From Hylemonella gracilis str. Niagara R (lineage in GTDB: Bacteria; Pseudomonadota; Gammaproteobacteria; Burkholderiales; Burkholderiaceae_C): DNA of 64,000 nucleotides. The notes under the pieces are model-generated. The model had not been told where the DNA came from, did no database searches, and worked only from the letters and a program-made list of their open reading frames with translations. Shown one piece after another: positions 60,574 through 64,000 of the stretch; positions within the stretch are counted from its first letter, which is position 1, and each line of letters begins with the position of its first letter. Both the position numbers and the translations under genes were made by a program. The stretch covers positions 2,282,477 to 2,346,476 of the forward strand of contig NZ_JEMG01000001.1 in NCBI RefSeq assembly GCF_000600295.1, written 5' to 3'.

Positions 60574-62310
60574 ATGTCCAACGACGCCCAAACCAGCACG
60601 CTGACCGATGGCTTTCACCTCGTCATCGATGCGCTCAAGCTCAACGGCATCAGCAACATCTACGGCCTGCCCGGCATCCCGGTCACCGACCTGACCCGCA
60701 TGATGCAGGCCGAGGGCATGCGGGTGATTTCCTTCCGCCACGAAGCCAACGCCGGCAATGCCGCCGCGATCGCCGGTTTCATGAACGGTGCCAAAGGCGT
60801 GCCCGGCGTGTGCCTGACGGTGTCCGCCCCCGGCTTCCTGAACGCCCTGGTCGCCCTGGCCAATGCCACCACCAACTGCTGGCCCATGATCCTGATCTCG
60901 GGCTCCTCCGAGCGCGAGATCGTCGACCTGTCGCAAGGCGATTATGAAGAAATGGACCAGCTCGCCATCGCCAAGCCCTTGTGCAAGGCCGCCTTCCGGG
61001 TTCTGAACGCCGAGGACATCGGCGTGGGCATTGCCCGTGCCATCCGCGCCGCCGTCTCCGGCCGTCCGGGCGGCGTCTACCTGGACCTGCCGGCCAAGCT
61101 GTTCTCGCAGACCATGGACGCCGCCGCGGGCAAGGCCTCGCTGATCAAGGTCGTCGATCCCGCCCCGCGTCAGATTCCCGCGCCCGAGTCCATCACTCGC
61201 GCCCTGAACCTGCTCAAGGGCGCCAAGAAGCCGCTCATCCTGCTGGGCAAGGGCGCGGCCTACGCGCAGGCCGACAAGGACATCCAGGCCCTGGTCGAGA
61301 AGACCGGCATCCCCTACCTGCCCATGTCCATGGCCAAGGGCATCCTGCCCGACACGCACCCGCAGTCCGCCGCCGCCGCCCGCTCCTTCGTGCTGCCCGA
61401 GGCCGACGTGGTGCTGCTGATCGGCGCGCGCCTGAACTGGCTGCTGTCGCACGGCAAGGGCAAAACCTGGGGCGGCAAGGACCACAAAGACTGGGGCGGC
61501 CAGAAATTCATCCAGATCGACATCGCCTCCACCGAGTTCGACAGCAACGTGCGCATCGACGCGCCCATCGCGGGTGACATCGGTTCCTGTGTCTCGGCCA
61601 TGCTGGCCGGCATCGGCAACAGCTGGACCAAGCCACCGGCCGATTGGACGAACGCCATCAACGACAAGAAGACCAAGAACATCGCCAAGATGGCCGAGAC
61701 CCTGGCCAAGGATCCCAAGCCGATGAACTTCCACAGCGCGCTCAACGTGGTGCGCGACATCTTCAAGGCCCATCCCGACACCTTGCTGGTCAACGAAGGC
61801 GCGAACGCGCTGGACTTCACCCGTTCCATCGTGGACATGTACAAGCCGCGCAAGCGCCTGGACGTGGGCACCTGGGGCGTGATGGGCATCGGCATGGGCT
61901 TCGCGGTCGCCGCGGCCGTCGAGAGCAATCAGCGCGTCGTCGCCGTCTGCGGTGACAGCGCCTTCGGCTTCTCAGGCATGGAAGTGGAAACCATCGCCCG
62001 CTACAACCTGCCCGTCTGCGTGGTGATCTTCAACAATAACGGCGTCTACCGCGGCACCGATGTGAACCCGACCGGTGGCGCCGACGTGGCACCGACCGTG
62101 TTCGTCAAGGACGCGCGTTACGAGAAGCTGATGGAGGCTTTTGGTGGCGTGGGCGTGTACGCCCAGACCACGGCCGAACTGCGCAAAGGCATCGAGGACG
62201 CCCTCAAGTCCGGCAAGCCCACGCTGATCAACGCCATCATCGACGAGACGGCAGGCACGGAAAGCGGTCGCATCACCAGCCTGAACCCCGCCGCCGCCTT
62301 GAAGAAGTAA
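60574..62310 (+). CDS. oxc: Oxalyl-CoA decarboxylase
   Basis: Thiamine diphosphate enzyme that turns oxalyl-CoA into formyl-CoA and CO2. The 578-residue protein has [16 protein letters not shown] near residue 30, the catalytic Glu in [16 protein letters not shown] near 55, [22 protein letters not shown] near 118 (an Oxc-specific stretch) and the ThDP motif [35 protein letters not shown] near 460. ATG 60574 gives the usual start. frc follows 66 bases downstream. Confidence 0.97.
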   Translation: MSNDAQTSTLTDGFHLVIDALKLNGISNIYGLPGIPVTDLTRMMQAEGMRVISFRHEANAGNAAAIAGFMNGAKGVPGVCLTVSAPGFLNALVALANATTNCWPMILISGSSEREIVDLSQGDYEEMDQLAIAKPLCKAAFRVLNAEDIGVGIARAIRAAVSGRPGGVYLDLPAKLFSQTMDAAAGKASLIKVVDPAPRQIPAPESITRALNLLKGAKKPLILLGKGAAYAQADKDIQALVEKTGIPYLPMSMAKGILPDTHPQSAAAARSFVLPEADVVLLIGARLNWLLSHGKGKTWGGKDHKDWGGQKFIQIDIASTEFDSNVRIDAPIAGDIGSCVSAMLAGIGNSWTKPPADWTNAINDKKTKNIAKMAETLAKDPKPMNFHSALNVVRDIFKAHPDTLLVNEGANALDFTRSIVDMYKPRKRLDVGTWGVMGIGMGFAVAAAVESNQRVVAVCGDSAFGFSGMEVETIARYNLPVCVVIFNNNGVYRGTDVNPTGGADVAPTVFVKDARYEKLMEAFGGVGVYAQTTAELRKGIEDALKSGKPTLINAIIDETAGTESGRITSLNPAAALKK

Positions 62311-62376
62311 TTCCAAGCACAACACCCATTCAAACCCGTTCCGCATCGACGGGACTTATCTCAGAAGGAGCAGAAA

Positions 62377-63642
62377 ATGTCCGGAAACAAACCCCTCAAG
62401 GGCATCAAGATCATCGACTTCACCCATGTGCAAGCCGGTCCCGCCTGCACGCAATTGCTGGCCTGGTTCGGCGCCGACGTGATCAAGGTCGAACGCCCGG
62501 GCGCTGGCGATGTAACACGCAGCCAGCTGCGTGACATCCCCGACGCCGACGCGCTCTACTTCACGATGCTCAACAGCAACAAGCGCTCGCTGACGCTGGA
62601 CACCAAGACCCCCGAGGGCAAGGAAGTGCTGGAAAAGCTGATCAAGAAGTCCGACGTGATGGTCGAGAACTTCGGCCCCGGCGCTCTGGACCGCATGGGC
62701 TTCACCTGGCAGCGCATCCAGGAACTGAACCCCGGCATGATCCTGGCTTCGGTCAAGGGCTTCTCGGAAGGCCACCACTACGAAGACCTCAAGGTGTACG
62801 AGAACGTCGCGCAGTGCGCGGGCGGCGCAGCCTCCACCACGGGCTGGTGGAAGGGCGAAAACGCAGGCCCGACCATATCGGCTGCGGCCCTGGGTGATTC
62901 CAACACCGGCATGCACCTGGCCATCGGCATCCTGACCGCCATCATCGGCCGTCAGCAGACCGGCAAGGGCCAGAAGGTGTCCGTTTCCATGCAGGACGCC
63001 GTGCTCAACCTCTGCCGCGTCAAGATGCGCGACCAGCTGCGCCTGGACAAGGTTGGCTACCTGGAGGAGTATCCCCAATACCCGCACGAGAAGTTCGGCG
63101 ACGTGGTGCCGCGCGGCGGCAACGCGGGCGGCGGCGGCCAGCCGGGCTGGATTCTGAAGTGCAAGGGCTGGGAGACCGACCCCAACGCGTACATCTACTT
63201 CACGATCCAGGGCCATGCCTGGGAACCCATCTGTGACGCGCTGGGCAAGCCGGAATGGAAGACGGACCCCAACTACACCACGGCCAAGGCGCGCCAGCCG
63301 CACATCATGGACATCTTCGCCACCATCGAGGACTTCATCAAGGACAAGACCAAGTTCGAGGCCGTGGACATCTTCCGCAAGCACGACATCCCGTGCGCAC
63401 CGGTGCTGTCGATGAAGGAACTGCTGCACGACAAGTCGCTGCGCGCTTCTGGCTCCATCGTGGAAGTGCCGCACAAGGTGCGCGGCAGCTACTGGACCGT
63501 GGGCAGCCCGATCAAGTTCTCCGACCTCAAGCCCGAGGTCAAGGCATCCCCGCTGCTGGGTGAGCACACCGACGAGGTGCTGGCCGAGTTGGGCTACAGC
63601 AAGGACCAGATCGGCAAGATGCACAGCAACAAGGCAGTCTGA
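62377..63642 (+). CDS. frc: Formyl-CoA:oxalate CoA-transferase
   Basis: Family III CoA-transferase that moves CoA from formyl-CoA to oxalate, feeding Oxc. The 421-residue protein begins [22 protein letters not shown] and has the catalytic Asp in [15 protein letters not shown] near residue 174, the glycine loop [13 protein letters not shown] near 249, and family C-terminal blocks. An AAGGAG precedes ATG 62377. A terminator follows. Confidence 0.97.
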   Translation: MSGNKPLKGIKIIDFTHVQAGPACTQLLAWFGADVIKVERPGAGDVTRSQLRDIPDADALYFTMLNSNKRSLTLDTKTPEGKEVLEKLIKKSDVMVENFGPGALDRMGFTWQRIQELNPGMILASVKGFSEGHHYEDLKVYENVAQCAGGAASTTGWWKGENAGPTISAAALGDSNTGMHLAIGILTAIIGRQQTGKGQKVSVSMQDAVLNLCRVKMRDQLRLDKVGYLEEYPQYPHEKFGDVVPRGGNAGGGGQPGWILKCKGWETDPNAYIYFTIQGHAWEPICDALGKPEWKTDPNYTTAKARQPHIMDIFATIEDFIKDKTKFEAVDIFRKHDIPCAPVLSMKELLHDKSLRASGSIVEVPHKVRGSYWTVGSPIKFSDLKPEVKASPLLGEHTDEVLAELGYSKDQIGKMHSNKAV

Positions 63643-63663
63643 CCCTCCTCGTCGCCGAGCCTG

Positions 63664-63700
63664 AAACGGCGCCACTCCTCCGGGAGCGGCGCCGTTTTTT
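63664..63700 (+). terminator. Rho-independent terminator after frc
   Basis: AAACGGCGCC pairs with GGCGCCGTTT over a 14-base loop, followed by a T run. It closes the oxc-frc transcript, so the next CoA-transferase gene has its own promoter. Confidence 0.92.
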
Positions 63701-63801
63701 CATGGGCTGCTATTTGTCCCATTTTTCCCGTACCGAAACCCCTTTTCACTGCGCAGGAGCACTCCCAAAAAAGCAAAAGTGTTCTGCATGGAACATCACC
63801 A

Positions 63802-63838
63802 GCGCGCAGGCTGCGCGCGCAAGGGTGCTCCCTATAAT
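63802..63838 (+). promoter_or_regulatory. Candidate promoter of the second CoA-transferase gene
   Basis: A perfect -10 TATAAT (63833-63838) lies 124 bases before the gene; no good -35 is visible at 17 bases. A GC-rich inverted repeat (GCGCGCA, TGCGCGC; 63802-63818) overlaps the -35 position and could be an activator site. Apart from this and the terminator, the gap 63643-63961 shows nothing else I can name. Confidence 0.5.
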
Positions 63839-63961
63839 CATTTGGAATATTTGACATGCCGATGACCACCGGTCCATCGGCACGATGGCACGCGCATTCC
63901 AAGCAACAATTAAAAGAATGCCGCTTTCATCACAAGAGTTTTCAACTTCTGGAGTTTTTTC

Positions 63962-64000
63962 ATGACCAAGGCGCTCGAAGGAGTCCGCATCCTCGATTTC
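63962..64000 (+). CDS. Second family III CoA-transferase, start only
   Basis: Thirteen codons are present (MTKALEGVRILDF), which match the N-terminus of CaiB/BaiF-type CoA-transferases such as Frc. A CTGGAG stands nine bases upstream. The rest lies beyond the window, so it cannot be told whether this is another oxalate enzyme or one with a different acid. Confidence 0.7.
   Translation, partial: MTKALEGVRILDF

Noticed and set aside
1-64000. CRISPR arrays, tRNA or rRNA genes, prophage genes
   Set aside because: I saw no regularly spaced direct repeats, no cloverleaf-like sequence with conserved T-loop, and no phage structural genes by eye. A dedicated scan with a tRNA finder would be the decisive test.

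Overview
The window is high-GC DNA read as a chromosome segment of a Burkholderiales betaproteobacterium, most likely Comamonadaceae. This rests on the yebC-purD-acyltransferase-hemF order, the zapA-6S RNA pair, several tripartite tricarboxylate transporter (TTT) genes with Bug-type binding proteins, and a translated GC-rich repeat of a kind I associate with that family. Placement is inference from gene content; no rRNA is present.

Layout. 1-4783: yebC, purD, a PlsC-like acyltransferase and hemF (cut by the window edge) form a tightly overlapping minus-strand operon, divergent from a HerA/YjgR-like ATPase. 4797-11189: accessory DNA with a short-chain dehydrogenase, an IS5-like remnant, an FrnE-like DsbA protein, an MBL-fold protein without its zinc motif, a LysR regulator, and an AT-richer block of four minus-strand genes of unknown function. 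11190-25936: aminotransferase, HDOD protein, endonuclease III, a small catabolic operon with an orphan Bug protein and its LysR regulator, PutA with a divergent Lrp/AsnC regulator, a lipoprotein, a YbaN protein, a VOC protein, and a TctD/TctE two-component system that leads into tctCBA (26003-29039).

29155-53975 is a cobalamin regulon. One cobalamin riboswitch lies ahead of a double-hotdog thioesterase and a core-MetE protein on the plus strand. Facing them, a second riboswitch heads a minus-strand run of about 22 kb, mostly with 4-base overlaps: btuB, cobB, cobU, btuF, btuC, btuD, cbiM, cobO, a second btuF, cobW, cobN, a chlI/chlD pair, a DUF1636 gene, cbiB, a CobD-type decarboxylase, cobQ, cobT, cobS and cobC. 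Together these cover cobalt uptake and insertion, adenosylation, amidation, nucleotide-loop assembly and corrinoid uptake. The genes for building the corrin ring are not here. The chlI/chlD pair carries a textbook -1 frameshift signal, so one gene can make both the ATPase and the ATPase-VWA chelatase subunits.

54053-55958: a coiled-coil gene and zapA, the 6S RNA gene, and a formyltransferase-like gene. 56084-64000: an oxalate locus with a Bug-TctB-TctA transporter, a Crp/Fnr-type regulator, oxalyl-CoA decarboxylase, formyl-CoA transferase and the start of a second family III CoA-transferase. FNR-like palindromes stand before the transporter and between the regulator and oxc, which suggests one regulator controls uptake and catabolism.

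The best leads are the programmed frameshift, the B12-switched thioesterase/core-MetE unit, the translated repeat found in frame in putA, cobQ and the second btuF, and the shared operator of the oxalate locus.
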